Below, piece after piece: positions 34,965-45,579 of a stretch of DNA of 64,000 nt (within the stretch, counting starts at the first letter, position 1; the number at the start of each line of letters is the position of its first letter). Location of the stretch: positions 1,876,685-1,940,684 of the forward strand of contig NW_006917099.1 of the NCBI RefSeq assembly GCF_000516985.1, given 5' to 3'. Under the pieces are notes generated by a model. It saw only the letters and a program-made list of their open reading frames with translations, was not told the DNA's origin and ran no database searches. The stretch is from Pestalotiopsis fici W106-1 (lineage: Eukaryota > Ascomycota > Sordariomycetes > Amphisphaeriales > Sporocadaceae). The position numbers and the translations under genes are program-made.

Positions 34965-35438
34965 GTACGTATTCATCTTAAAGGACATTCCTGGTGCAGC
35001 AAACAACTATCGTGCATCTGGCAAGTCATAGCTCATCTCACTTAATCCGCTCTCTAAAATAATTCTACCATTTGATCCTGAACGGACTAGGCCGCCCAGT
35101 AAAGCGCTGAGGGGAAGGCCCCTACGCTGGATTAACCGATGTTGCTCTGGACACCCTAAGATCTGAGCCTGCGATGACCAAAGCCTGCCAGACTTGGGCC
35201 CTTCAAAGTCACATAAACCCGTAAATCTTTCACGATGATCTGTAAACTTGGGAAGCGACATCTGTTGTTTACATCAAGCGGCTCGCCATCAATATGTCCA
35301 ATTTGGTCACGGCAAAGCAAAAGTTGAACAACTAGCAGAGTCCCGAATGATTGTATTTGATTTCAAAAATATCTTTGCCGAATTCATAGTCCAAGATTCA
35401 GAAGAGTAATCCATCTCGCGCCACCCTGTCCCATTCAG
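34965..35438. other. Intergenic between convergent genes
   Basis: No supported gene; 3' UTRs only. Confidence 0.4.
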
Positions 35439-36227
35439 TTATAGCTGTTCAAAAACTTTGACGGCAGCAATGGCAGTAGATGCTGCACTGGCGGGGTTCT
35501 GGCCAGTGACAAGACGACCATCTATCACATGGTAGTCGTCCCAAATACCAGGAGCTCGTTGATCTGCGGCGGTTTCAAAGTCAGCTAATGAACAAGAAGG
35601 GCATTGTCACAGGATAATCGCCAAAGACTTACACGTTGCACCAAGTCGCTCCGCAATCTCCTCGACCATTTCGGTGTTCCAACTCCGAAGATCGTCCATA
35701 ATCTTCATAGTGTGCTCGGCCTCGGTGGTAAAACCTGTAATCTTCTTGCCCTTGATCAGTGGCTCGCCGGTTGCGCGGTCCAATAGATTGGCAAAGATGG
35801 CTGGCCCGTGACAGACTGAAGCGACCACACCACCATTTGCCCAGACTTCTTCCGCAATCCTCTGGAGAGACGTGGCAGTCGGATAGTCGATCAAGGCGGC
35901 ATGACCGGCTGATGCATAGAACAGACCATACCGAGAAGCGTCAAGGTCTGCCGCCTTGGGCATATTGTCGAGCTTCTTACGGAATTCGCTGTTGGTATCC
36001 TCCCATGTCTTCAAGTCCTCGCCCTGGAGGAAGTCGGGCTGCTGAGACAGCCAGTCGGGAGTGTAGGAACCAGTCTCGGAGGCTAGATCAACCTCGAACC
36101 CTGCAGCGCGTAGGACATTGTAAGGGTGCAAAGCCTCGCTAATGAACAGACCTGTGGTCTCGGTGCCATTGAAGAGAGTTGCTTGGGCAGAAGTGACGCT
36201 GATTAGGGCACGGCGTTGTGGCGACAT
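35439..36227 (-). CDS. DJ-1/PfpI (Hsp31-like) class I amidotransferase-fold protein
   Basis: Exons 36227-35633 and 35584-35439 (48-bp intron); 246 residues, ATG at 36227. The nucleophile-elbow motif ANGGVVASVCHGPA (Cys about 140, followed by His) is the DJ-1/Hsp31 signature, with a family N-terminus (ALISVTSAQ) and a C-terminal YHVIDGRLVTGQNPASA block. Fungal members are cytosolic glyoxalase-III-like or chaperone proteins induced by stress; activity here is inferred from the intact Cys-His pair. Its upstream region carries a 39-bp tandem repeat and three CCAAT-containing repeats. Confidence 0.9.
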
Positions 36228-36276
36228 CTTGTTCAAGTAAGGTAATAGTCTTGTTGAGGAGGAGGAATAGTTGTAA

Positions 36277-36354
36277 ATGGCGAAATAGTGATTATATGAG
36301 AGTTGATTGATTGAGATGGCGAAATAGTGATTGTATGAGAGTTGATTGATTGAG
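36277..36354. repeat. 39-bp tandem repeat, two copies
   Basis: Unit starting ATGGCGAAATAGTGATT and ending GATTGATTGAG, at 36277-36315 and 36316-36354, one mismatch. It lies in the likely 5' UTR or core promoter of the DJ-1-like gene. Confidence 0.9.
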
Positions 36355-36590
36355 ATTGATTAATGTGTTGCTGATGATGAAAAAGGAAACGTCCATCTTT
36401 GGCGGAAGGACGCCATCTTTATACAAATTGATGAAGCATCCATCACATTTCATATCCTCGGAGTCCCGGACCATGCCGTTGATGCTTCATATGGTGTGCT
36501 CAGTCAGAGTGTTGCGGGTCGTACAAACGTCGTGAACAAACTCCGCGATGAACTTGGAAAATGTCATCTACTGGTTTGTCCTCGAACTTC

Positions 36591-36681
36591 AGGAGTGGTT
36601 CCTATTGGCTTACATGCAAGCGACTGAGGAGTTGCTCCTATTGGACCACAGAATGCGCTATCGAGGAGTGGCTCCTATTGG
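36591..36681 (+). promoter_or_regulatory. Three 18-bp repeats with CCAAT boxes
   Basis: AGGAGTGGTTCCTATTGG (36591-36608), AGGAGTTGCTCCTATTGG (36627-36644) and AGGAGTGGCTCCTATTGG (36664-36681), spaced 36-37 bp. Each has inverted AGGAG/CTCCT arms (TTCCT in the first) next to ATTGG, the reverse of CCAAT. They lie 364-454 bp upstream of the DJ-1-like ATG and just beyond the 3' end of the Zn2Cys6 gene. Array of activator plus CCAAT-binding-complex sites is inferred. Confidence 0.6.
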
Positions 36682-36970
36682 ACAGGAAGAAATGACGCCA
36701 TGTCAAAGTGGATCGCGCACTGTTACTAGAGGTTTACTGACTGCCATGAAGTATATTTCATGCTCGCAAAGGTTTTCTGAATTTTCTTCGCTCAATTCAT
36801 GTGGTATCACCGTTGTCGCCACCTCTTACAGCTGGAGAAAGCGGTCTCCCATGTTTATTCATGTAAGACCACGCGCCTCGCCAGTGTCAACATTACCGGA
36901 ACCCTCAACATAACCCCAGCACATCTCCAAGTTATAAACCTTGAAGTTATGGGAAAAGAGCACCGCCATT

Positions 36971-39202
36971 TCATGGTACAGTCGGAATTTCCGCCTGTGG
37001 CCATAGCATGTCAAGGTCAGCCCAGAATTCAATGTCCAGTGCCATGTCAAACAGGCCAGGACCCAGTCCGTCCAGGTTGTTTTGGATGCTGAAAGCACTG
37101 TCGACCGCATCAAGGCTCATCAGACCATGATCAATCACCACATTACCGCAGATGGAATTTGTATCTGCATCTGATGTTGGGAATATTGGATCGAGCGATG
37201 ATGGCAGTGTATCATGCCGAGGTCTGCGTTGCGCCACAATGGCGTCAACCTTGTTGCACAATTCACGTGTGATCCTGGCTGCTTCTGCCGCGACCGAGAA
37301 GCTAGCTCCGAAAATGTCAAAAACTGCGATGCTATGATCGATGCCAGCCCTGGCTACTGATACCATGGGCCCATGAGGATACATTAGCACGAACCCAATC
37401 AGCGTCATGGCCGAGCTCCATTGCCCTTGGAATGTCTCAAGCCAACCGTTGAGGATGGGAGTCGTTGAGAGAATCTGATGTGCGATATTCGAAAATGATA
37501 TCGCGTGTACGGCGCATCGCGTTGCGACTCTCTGTGCTTCCGAGTCCATCACTGGCCTGGCGGCGAAGGAGATGAATGGTCGGTACAGATTGACGCAAAG
37601 ATGATGGTAGGTAAGCTCTAACAATACTCTCTGCCGCTGAACCCACGCTGGGGAAAAGTGTTCAACCTCGAGAAATGAACCATCATCGAAGAACGGTTTA
37701 CCACCAGTCCGTCGCTTCGTTTTGAGCTCGGCGGGGACCAAAGTAGCCCACTGGTCGAGGCCGTTAGTATGGGAAGAGAGCAATCTAGCATACTCTTCCA
37801 AAACTTGGTCATCGTCCCATATGCCTTGACTGGTGTGCGCACATGTCTCTTTGCCATAAAATGCAGTGTGAGCTTGTCGCACCTTCATGTATAGCTTGGT
37901 CATTTCGAGGTTGAAGCTTAGCCAGGTAGCATTTTGGCCAAGAGGTGTAAAGGTGGAACCTGAAGTGTTGGCGGCATCGAAGCGGTCACTGGGCATTTCG
38001 GGCATCGCATAGTCGTCCCGGAGGAGAAACGGTCGGCCTAGCTTCATTCCGACCTTGCTATCCACCAAGTATACGGCCCACCATAGACGTCGCCGCAGTT
38101 GGCGCTCCGGTTCCGGCATATCGGAACTCTCCACGTGGAGGCCCAAAATCTGTGCGGTTCGCACGGAAAGAGAGCAAGCCATGTCAACCATGTTATGAAA
38201 CGAACCTCCGCAAAGATAACATATACAAAGCAAGTGACACTGCAGGGTGCTTAGGGTAGGACTCTCGGCCTCGAGCGACAGTAGCATTTGCCCACGGCGA
38301 TAATGCCACCGACCGGCAATGGTGGCATCCGCATCCGCTGCGAGCGCACCCTGCTGATCGGACGGCAGCGCGGCGATGCCAACTTGCATCGCGATTGCAA
38401 CGACAATGTCGACCAGCGCTGACGGTCTGCGCGTAGCCCCAGACTCTGCCCACAAAGACTGATAGTGCTCCTTGAAGTGCGCCTCGTTTATGATGGGGAG
38501 GACTGATGTGTGGTAGGTTTCCCAGAAAAGGCTGATGAAATATCCCTCCTGGATCGGACTGAGATAAACCCCATCGGATGTTGAGCCATCTGCTGAAAGT
38601 TTGAGAGATCGCACCGTGTCCTCGGGCTCGTTTGCTGATCTTCCTAGAAGCTTGCCTGTATTGGCCGAAGCAGGTAGCATGCTATTTGCAGAACTTGTTT
38701 CTCGAGAAGTTGAGCTCAAATAAGTGCTCAAGCGATGAATGTAATAGTATAGTGATGACGCTCCGTACCAAGTCTCGTTTGGTGAGCGAGTCGGTCGAAT
38801 TGCTATACCTTGCCAATGAACCTTTTGCGGAGCTGACTTGGGATCATGGCTTTCGAGGTTGGCGAGATCAGATGAAGAGGAGTCCGATGGGGTAGCTTGT
38901 TGGTGAGGATACTGCTTGTCCTGTCCACGCTGCAGTTCTGCCTCCAGCTCTTCGACTCTCTTCTTCAGCCGTGCGATCTCATCGTGAGCCTGCGAAAGGG
39001 TCGACGTTCTGGCCGTCCCATCATTGCTGCAGTGCCTACCACGGGACTCACAATTTGAGCAAGGAAAGTTGTTGTCGCATTTGATACGGTGCGCGCGGCA
39101 TCCATCGCAGGCTCTGGCGACTTGGCTACGTTTCTGCCTGTAGCGTAGTGAAGTTGGGCGGGGCTGCCTCGAGAAGTCTAACTCGGCATTCTTGGTAGCC
39201 AT
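36971..39202 (-). CDS. Zn2Cys6 transcription factor with fungal-specific regulatory domain
   Basis: Intronless, 743 residues from ATG 39202. Residues about 31-57 form the binuclear cluster C-x2-C-x6-C-x5-C-x2-C-x6-C (CDGCRAHRIKC...). A coiled-coil dimerisation helix follows (about 72-90, EIARLKKRVEELEAELQRG). The middle (about 200-550) is the fungal_trans domain: WETYHTSVLPIINEAHF, RTAQILGLHVES, and the RRRLWWAVYLVDSKVGMKLGRP signature. Nuclear activator. It is divergent from the FAD monooxygenase and the spacer holds three CGG-N3-CGG sites of the class such dimers bind, so it may control that gene and itself; this is inference. Confidence 0.92.
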   Translation of the reverse strand: MATKNAELDFSRQPRPTSLRYRQKRSQVARACDGCRAHRIKCDNNFPCSNCESRGRHCSNDGTARTSTLSQAHDEIARLKKRVEELEAELQRGQDKQYPHQQATPSDSSSSDLANLESHDPKSAPQKVHWQGIAIRPTRSPNETWYGASSLYYYIHRLSTYLSSTSRETSSANSMLPASANTGKLLGRSANEPEDTVRSLKLSADGSTSDGVYLSPIQEGYFISLFWETYHTSVLPIINEAHFKEHYQSLWAESGATRRPSALVDIVVAIAMQVGIAALPSDQQGALAADADATIAGRWHYRRGQMLLSLEAESPTLSTLQCHLLCICYLCGGSFHNMVDMACSLSVRTAQILGLHVESSDMPEPERQLRRRLWWAVYLVDSKVGMKLGRPFLLRDDYAMPEMPSDRFDAANTSGSTFTPLGQNATWLSFNLEMTKLYMKVRQAHTAFYGKETCAHTSQGIWDDDQVLEEYARLLSSHTNGLDQWATLVPAELKTKRRTGGKPFFDDGSFLEVEHFSPAWVQRQRVLLELTYHHLCVNLYRPFISFAARPVMDSEAQRVATRCAVHAISFSNIAHQILSTTPILNGWLETFQGQWSSAMTLIGFVLMYPHGPMVSVARAGIDHSIAVFDIFGASFSVAAEAARITRELCNKVDAIVAQRRPRHDTLPSSLDPIFPTSDADTNSICGNVVIDHGLMSLDAVDSAFSIQNNLDGLGPGLFDMALDIEFWADLDMLWPQAEIPTVP

Positions 39203-41047
39203 TTTATTCCGCTGCAACGCAACTTGCTGTGAATCTCGATGGATTGAGCGCTTGTGGGGTCAGCCAGGACGAGTTGCCATATGACAAGTCTCCATCAAAC
39301 ATTGTCAGCCTCGCGTGCATGTCAGATGCCATTAATCAGCAATGTCCGGGTTCGGGTCGAGTCTCGGCAAAAGGCGAGGAGCAGCTCCAATTGGTTGGTG
39401 ATGTGTCGGATACTGAAACTGAGAGGCAAGGATACATGTGCTGAGTGCCGGACCGGAAATGATTCTTCGGGCCGGACGCTGGTAGCAAATCAGAGAGGAG
39501 CGACACGTTCGCCATCTTTCTGTGACATGACTGTTGAATACGGTGGTGCGTTTCTATTGGAGTGTGAACTTGTCAATGGTGTGATGTTTCCGACTGTAGG
39601 CTGCCTTCGCTGGGGCTTTGGCGGGTGTTTGGTGCCCTTGCTCCACTACAATGTCCGGACTCGGGTCCAAAACAGCAGACACGGAATGCATACGCCCGCT
39701 GGATACCACACATCAATGGCATCATTTGGCAGTTCATATCGACACAAATAAGAGACACTTGACAATTTTGCTTTTAACCGATACACGAAATTTCTCCGTG
39801 TCGTCGAAACTCGCAAACTCATACACAAAATCGGGTCGGAAGCGAGGCATCAGCGCTGGTAACAAACTGGCCAAGTATCTGCGGCTGGAAAAAAGGCCAG
39901 TACAAGATACAATCACCTGCTTACATGAAGCCATCACTGTTCACCATGACTGTTCATGATCAAAAGAACATAGCAGTCATCAGACGCGCAGGGCAGAGAC
40001 ATTCGGGACGACTGCGTAGCACAGAGTTTGCACGCATTCGCCTGTGCAGTGTTTTGAGTTGACCGTCAGAGCGGACCTGTGTTCAGCCGCTTCCTTCGCA
40101 ATCGGAACTAACGTGCTGCGACTCCAAAGGACCTACTAACTTGCTAGTACCAAACCTCGGTTCCAATGACTTCATCTCGCCTCATGATACAGCCAGTCCG
40201 CGGAAACCGATTGCTCCTGTCTTTTCTTGGTGGCTTCCAGCATGATGCAGTCCTACCAGGGGGGAAGTCCCAACTGCGCATATTTCTGCATGACCTTTTT
40301 TTTTTTTTTCTGGCTTTCACATTCTGCAGTACAAGTACACAAAGCGAAACCAAATCATATTCTAGAGCATGGCTTAAGCGAAAGAGAGCCGAGCCGTCAG
40401 CCACAGCCATGATGACCAAGACTCAGATAGTCGCTAATCCAGGGCTCAAACGTTCACCCGGCGCGATTATCCAGCTATAAGCGAGTGCGACGACTGGACA
40501 AACCCACTTGTGACACCCCTGCATCCAACGCCCAAAGTCTTGGTCCTACCGTCCTAGCCAACCTACAGTCACCATCCCTTGACGGTTTAGTGCGTCCTAG
40601 GTTCCCCCCTCAGAAACCATAGCGCATCGCACTCGTAAACGATTAGACTATGAGTCTATGATGCGGTCTGACTAGGTGAAGGATCCGCGATGCTTTTATT
40701 AGTAAAAGTACATGGTGCACTATGCACTGCTTTTATTAGTCTGTCAAACACCCGGCCGAGTGACTTTGTCAATACCAGACCCGAGTCCGAGCATGGAGTC
40801 GGAGAAATACCACCTCCAATCTTCGCATTCGAATATGCGACACATGCAATGTTTGCAGGACTTCACAATAATCATGTATATAAGTACTTGCAATCCATCA
40901 TCATGGGAAATGCCTTTTTGAACAACAGATATCAACACAGATGAACAAGACCAAAAGAACCAACACTTGCGAATTAGCAGCTACGCATCATCTTCTTATC
41001 CTCGGTACAATAACCACTACCATTGTCGTTCCCGACCTCTCATCAAA
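39203..41047. other. 1.8-kb spacer between divergent regulator and monooxygenase
   Basis: Contains the CGG-N3-CGG sites described separately and a T-run at about 40297-40310. Short frames on both strands lack motifs, and no gene is supported. Confidence 0.45.
39345..40791. promoter_or_regulatory. Three CGG-N3-CGG-GT sites
   Basis: TCCGGGTTCGGGT at 39345-39357 and TCCGGACTCGGGT at 39654-39666 on plus, the first two both preceded by AATG; CTCGGACTCGGGT on minus at 40779-40791. All contain CGG-N3-CGG direct repeats. Two lie near the Zn2Cys6 start (39202) and one about 260 bp before the monooxygenase ATG (41048). Confidence 0.55.
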
Positions 41048-42465
41048 ATGAGCTCGACATTCAAAGTCATCCTTGTTGGCGGAGGGCCAGTTGGACTTGC
41101 AGCAGCCCACGCTCTTACTCGGGCAAACATTGATTTTGTCTGTCTCGAAAGTCGGCCGACTATTGCAATAGACGCTGGTGCTAGCCTCGTTTTATCACCA
41201 ATGGGTCTGCGCGTGCTCGGACAACTAGGTCTTCTTCCAGCCCTGAACCAAGTCAGCACTCCGATCAAGGCCATTTCCCGTTGCGATCACAAGGGGAACG
41301 ACCTGGGAACTTCCAATATTTTTGAACACCTCAAGAACAAGTGAGCATATCCAAATATTCCCTTTAGTTTCATCCATCGCTAAACGTATTCAGTCATGGT
41401 GAATATCCCAGAGTGATTAGCCGGCATGATTTGACAAAACTCTTGTACGATACACTTCCAGTGGAGCGCCAGGAACGCATGCTGCCAAACAAAAAAGTGT
41501 CAAACATCACCTCGACATCGACTGGAGTGACGGTCAATTGCGCTGATGGTACTTGCTTCGAGGGCAGCATCATAATCGGTGCAGACGGTGCTCATAGTCA
41601 AGTCCGCCAACAGATGCGAAGACTAGCAATGCGCTCATCAAACGGAGACGGTTCATCGGTTAATGCAGAGAACCCGTTTCTCACAACATTTCGAGCTCTG
41701 TGGATGAGATTCCCCACCAACATTGGACTTACCCCGGGACAGGCCCACGAGACGCACGGCGACAGCCTGGGCATCCAGCTCTTTGCTGGTGAAGATACCG
41801 CTGTGATGGGCATGTATGAACGCCTGCCTCGGCCAACACAAGAGCGCCATCGGTACAGCCAAGAGGACGAGGAAGCACTGATGGACAAATGGGGACACCT
41901 GCCTCTCACGGATGGCCTGACTGTGCGCGATGCCTACAACGCCAAGCTGTACACTGGCTTTGTTGACCTCGAAGAAGGTGTCGTGGATCACTGGAGCTGG
42001 GACCGCATCGTCCTCGCTGGCGACGCGGCGCACAAGTTCACCCCGAGCACTGGCTCCGGATGCAACAATGGTATTGCCGACGTAGTTGTATTGGTCAATG
42101 AGTTGCACAAGATTATCAGCTCGCCCACAGCTGAGTCTGCCGAGCAACGCCACGATCAAGTACCCTCCACTGCGCAGCTCACCGCCGCCTTCAAGGCGTA
42201 CCAGGAAGCTAGACACGAGAACGTGGCGGCGGGATGTCAGCAGTCTGGAAATGCCACTGCCATGGCCACCTGGCAAAACACCATTCTCAAGATTGTCGAC
42301 AAGTATGTCATGCCAAACCAGACGGTCCAAAGATATTTCATGAGCAAGGGCGCTATTACTTTTTCAAAGTCACCCGTCTTTGACTTTGTATATGGCCCCG
42401 AGCCATTGCAAGGTGCAGTCCCATGGGTTCAGCCTATACTTGCCAGCAAGGAAATTTCCATCTGA
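41048..42465 (+). CDS. FAD-dependent monooxygenase (PHBH-fold)
   Basis: Exons 41048-41340 and 41394-42465; 454 residues. The three flavoprotein hydroxylase motifs are present: GGGPVGLAAAHAL (about 12-24) for the ADP moiety, GADGAHSQVRQQM for the NADPH/FAD DG motif, and LAGDAAHKFTPSTGSGCNNG for the GD motif. The family hydroxylates aromatic or polyketide/terpene-like substrates using NAD(P)H and O2. No C-terminal membrane helix is obvious, so probably cytosolic. The neighbouring laccase, regulator and reductases suggest oxidation of an aromatic compound; the substrate is not deducible. Confidence 0.92.
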
Positions 42466-42633
42466 ACCACGAGTAACGAGAAATGGACATGGGTATCAAC
42501 GCAGTTGATATTATAGACTTTGTAGAACTGGAAAGGCGCAAGGTGGTTGTTTTTTGTGTAGATTAGGAGGATTGTACAACATTAATATTCCACCATGTAG
42601 CTACGACATGCAGATAAACTAAATTGTTTAAAA

Positions 42634-44808
42634 TCAAATCCCAGAATCATCCTGCTCATCATCAGCCTGATCAGGCGAGCTGTAAAAAGTGTTCCATGCC
42701 TGACAGGTATCAGTCATGGATCCCACGTCGGCATCCATTAGAGAAGGGATCTCTGAAGCTCGCTCGACAAGCTGCATGGCAAGCCCTTGGCTGGCATGCC
42801 ATGCAATGTGGCAGTGAAGAAGCCATGATCTGCAAACATGTAAGCTACACGCAAAGGCAATTTGGGATACGCTTCTGGATGATACCTACCCGGGATTGTC
42901 CGTCTTGAATGCAATCACGAGATATCCGTTGCCATGCAGAGTCGCCGTGTCTCTCCGAGGCGGGTTCTTGGTGTTGAGCGCGGTAATGCCCGGCAGGAAT
43001 GCTCCCGATCCTTGGGCGAGAATGTAAAAGTCGTGCCCGTGGAGGTGCCTGATGAGTTGAGCCGTGTCAGCTTTAGTCGTTTGTTTCTGGCATCTGACTG
43101 AGCCCCGGTCCGGCCTTGATTTCCCGGAACACGGTGACGGACCGGGAAACAAAGCCTGCACCGAATCGCGGACATGTGAAAATGCCACCTGTTTTCATTA
43201 CTTACATGGGGTGGAATGCATTGACCAGCGTGAGATCCTGTATCACCCAGTATACCCACTGGTCGACCACATCGACAGAGACGACATTGCTATTGTCGGG
43301 AAAGTCTGGTGTCGGCCCGCCATCATCATAGACGTCCATAATAGTGGGTGCCGACCAATTCACAATGAGCGTCTTGCTCTGGATTGTCCAGTGAAAGACG
43401 AGGTCGAGCTCGTAAAACCAGCCCAGCGCCAGGTAGTCTTCAATGACGCTGTCGCCTACCTCGTGGGAGAGCCAAGGTACCAGGCTGTCGTAGGGCTCAT
43501 CGCCGCACGAGTCGTCAATGTCCGAGTCCACGGTGCTCGCGGGGTCTTGGGTCGCGTCAGATCCATTGTACCGAACCACGCCGAGGATGTTGTCCTTGTT
43601 GTCATTGTCGTTATTGTTGCAGGCCGTCTGATAAATGGCCCGTAGCCAATAATTGTCCACATCCTGGTTGGCCTCGACAATGACATCGTAGCGCTGCCCG
43701 CTGGCGAGAATGACATTGGTCGTGGTGTACGGTTCAATCGGGACTAGATCATTTGCAATGACGGTGAGGTTGTGGTTATCAATGGTAAACTTCATCCACC
43801 CGTCGGCTTGAATTCCGACGATGCGCAAGAGGTACTTTTTGCCCTGCTCAAAGTTGATCTCATATCGTTCAGACGTCCCAATGCAGGCGGCATCAGTTGA
43901 TCCATCACAGTCAAAGGGGTTCAAGCCGTTGATGAGACCATTTTCCGCGACGGGCTGGTATAGGGCAATCTTTCGCTGCGTCTCTTCCCAGACCTCAAAG
44001 GCGCTGACATGAGACCAGTCTTGAATCATTACGGCACCAACATCGACATCGTAGTCGGCAGTAGCTGGGCCGTGGATGACGATTGGACCGTAGAGGCCTT
44101 CGGCGAGCTGCAGGCTGAAGTGAGAATGATACCAGGTTGTCCCGTACTGAGTTGCTCGCCAGCGGTACGTCACGGTCTCCCCGGGAGATATTGGGCATTG
44201 GGTCACGCCAGGTACACCTGCAGTCATGAGCAAATGTTTAGTATTTGGAGGGAAAACCTACCGTCGTGGTGATTTGTGTTTAGCTGGCGTATTCCGTGCC
44301 AGTGGATTGCGGTGCTGGATCTGTTTAGTCCAAGTATTCAACCTCTACAGTTTGCCACTACGCACCCATTATCCGGTATCGCATTAGTGACATGAATCAC
44401 AACCTCATCTCCCCAGTTTGCCTCGATAGTTGGTCCTGGAAGGGAGCCATTAAAGACTTGTACTTCCCGCTCGTATCCGTCGGGTGCCAAGACAATTTTC
44501 TCGGCTGTAAGCCAGTACTGTGGTTCGGATCAGTATTTTGCTACAATGCATAGTCTCGGAAGGGTTGAACATGATAATTGATGCTCAAAAGTGAGCGAAA
44601 TCTATCATACCTCTCTTGTAACCCCCGTGTCGGGCGTGGTCTGGTAGTAATCAGTATCGATGCTGTATTCTCCCCAGCAATTGCGAGATGTGGCCGTATT
44701 CTCGCAAGAACTGGATTGGCGAGCATCGCTATTTGCTCGCGAGAGAGAACGTGCTTCTGCACCAAGTGATAAACCCAAAAGGGCACCTCTAATCACATTG
44801 ACAAACAT
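42634..44808 (-). CDS. Ascomycete laccase (multicopper oxidase)
   Basis: Six exons (minus): 44808-44611, 44517-44366, 44320-44262, 44217-43206, 43048-42890, 42829-42634; 591 residues. Signal peptide at 1-18. All copper motifs are present: AIHWHGIRQL, TWYHSHFSLQ, HPMHLHGHDF and HCHIAWHASQGL (Cys ligand of type 1 copper). The protein ends DSGI-stop, the C-terminal plug typical of ascomycete laccases (DSG-L/V/I). It is secreted and oxidises phenols with reduction of O2 to water. A 157-bp intron (43205-43049) separates HPM from the rest of the copper motif, which is unusual in length for this window. Tail-to-tail with the monooxygenase. Confidence 0.95.
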
Positions 44809-45579
44809 TTCGGTCGACAGCAAGTCTAACAACTCTGCTAGCAGTCGCCCGACATTTCTTTGGACATTGACCTGATTTAACAGAGCTTTTATCTAGTTTT
44901 TAGCAACAAGGACAACACATGGCATGTGACGCTGCATGCACGATCCTGGTGTATAGTGCCTTGTTATACTTGGCTGCAGCATATTGCTGGGGGGTTCCGT
45001 TCTTGGACAGAGCATAACCACCTCATGTCCGAGCCAGTCGATTTGGAAATGATACCGCAATGATAATTTCCGGTCATATAGGAGGATGAAGAATCTGTGC
45101 ACAATGTAACCCTCTCACGCGGCTTCTGCCGACTCGTACGAGTTGTTCCCCGGCCGAGAACCCCTGTTTCGTCTGATGCGCCGTTGAGAATGTGGGGTAG
45201 ACAGACTGGCCCGAAGCATATGCGACGCAGTATTCCCGGGTGATCAGATGGCAGAGGGCACCTTTTTGGAAAACTTTCTGACTCTAATGAGATGGGTTTG
45301 GGGGTCCTGAGATTATGCCAGTCGATACAAATTCGGAGAGAATGACTAGGCAGTAAGCTGGGCAACTCATATTCTCGGTCTACAGAACCTCATTACCGTC
45401 TTGAAAGACTGTTATTGGCAAGGTATCAATCATGGTGGCATGGATTGGAGTCTCTACAAACTGGAGCCGTCAATGTGCAGCAGGCAGGAATAAACTACTG
45501 CAAGCTGTCATGCTTCCATTTGCCTACAGACTTCCAATTGAATCCCAATGCTATTGTTGGTAATAGGGACTGACTGCAT
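44809..45579. other. Intergenic, promoter of the laccase
   Basis: No supported gene. Contains 3' UTR space of the carboxylesterase gene. Confidence 0.4.

Noticed and set aside
41653..42330. 225-codon minus-strand frame
   Set aside because: Lies wholly opposite the FAD monooxygenase, whose motifs are clear; no motifs of its own.
43064..43645. 193-codon plus-strand frame
   Set aside because: Antisense shadow of the laccase main exon and its 157-bp intron.
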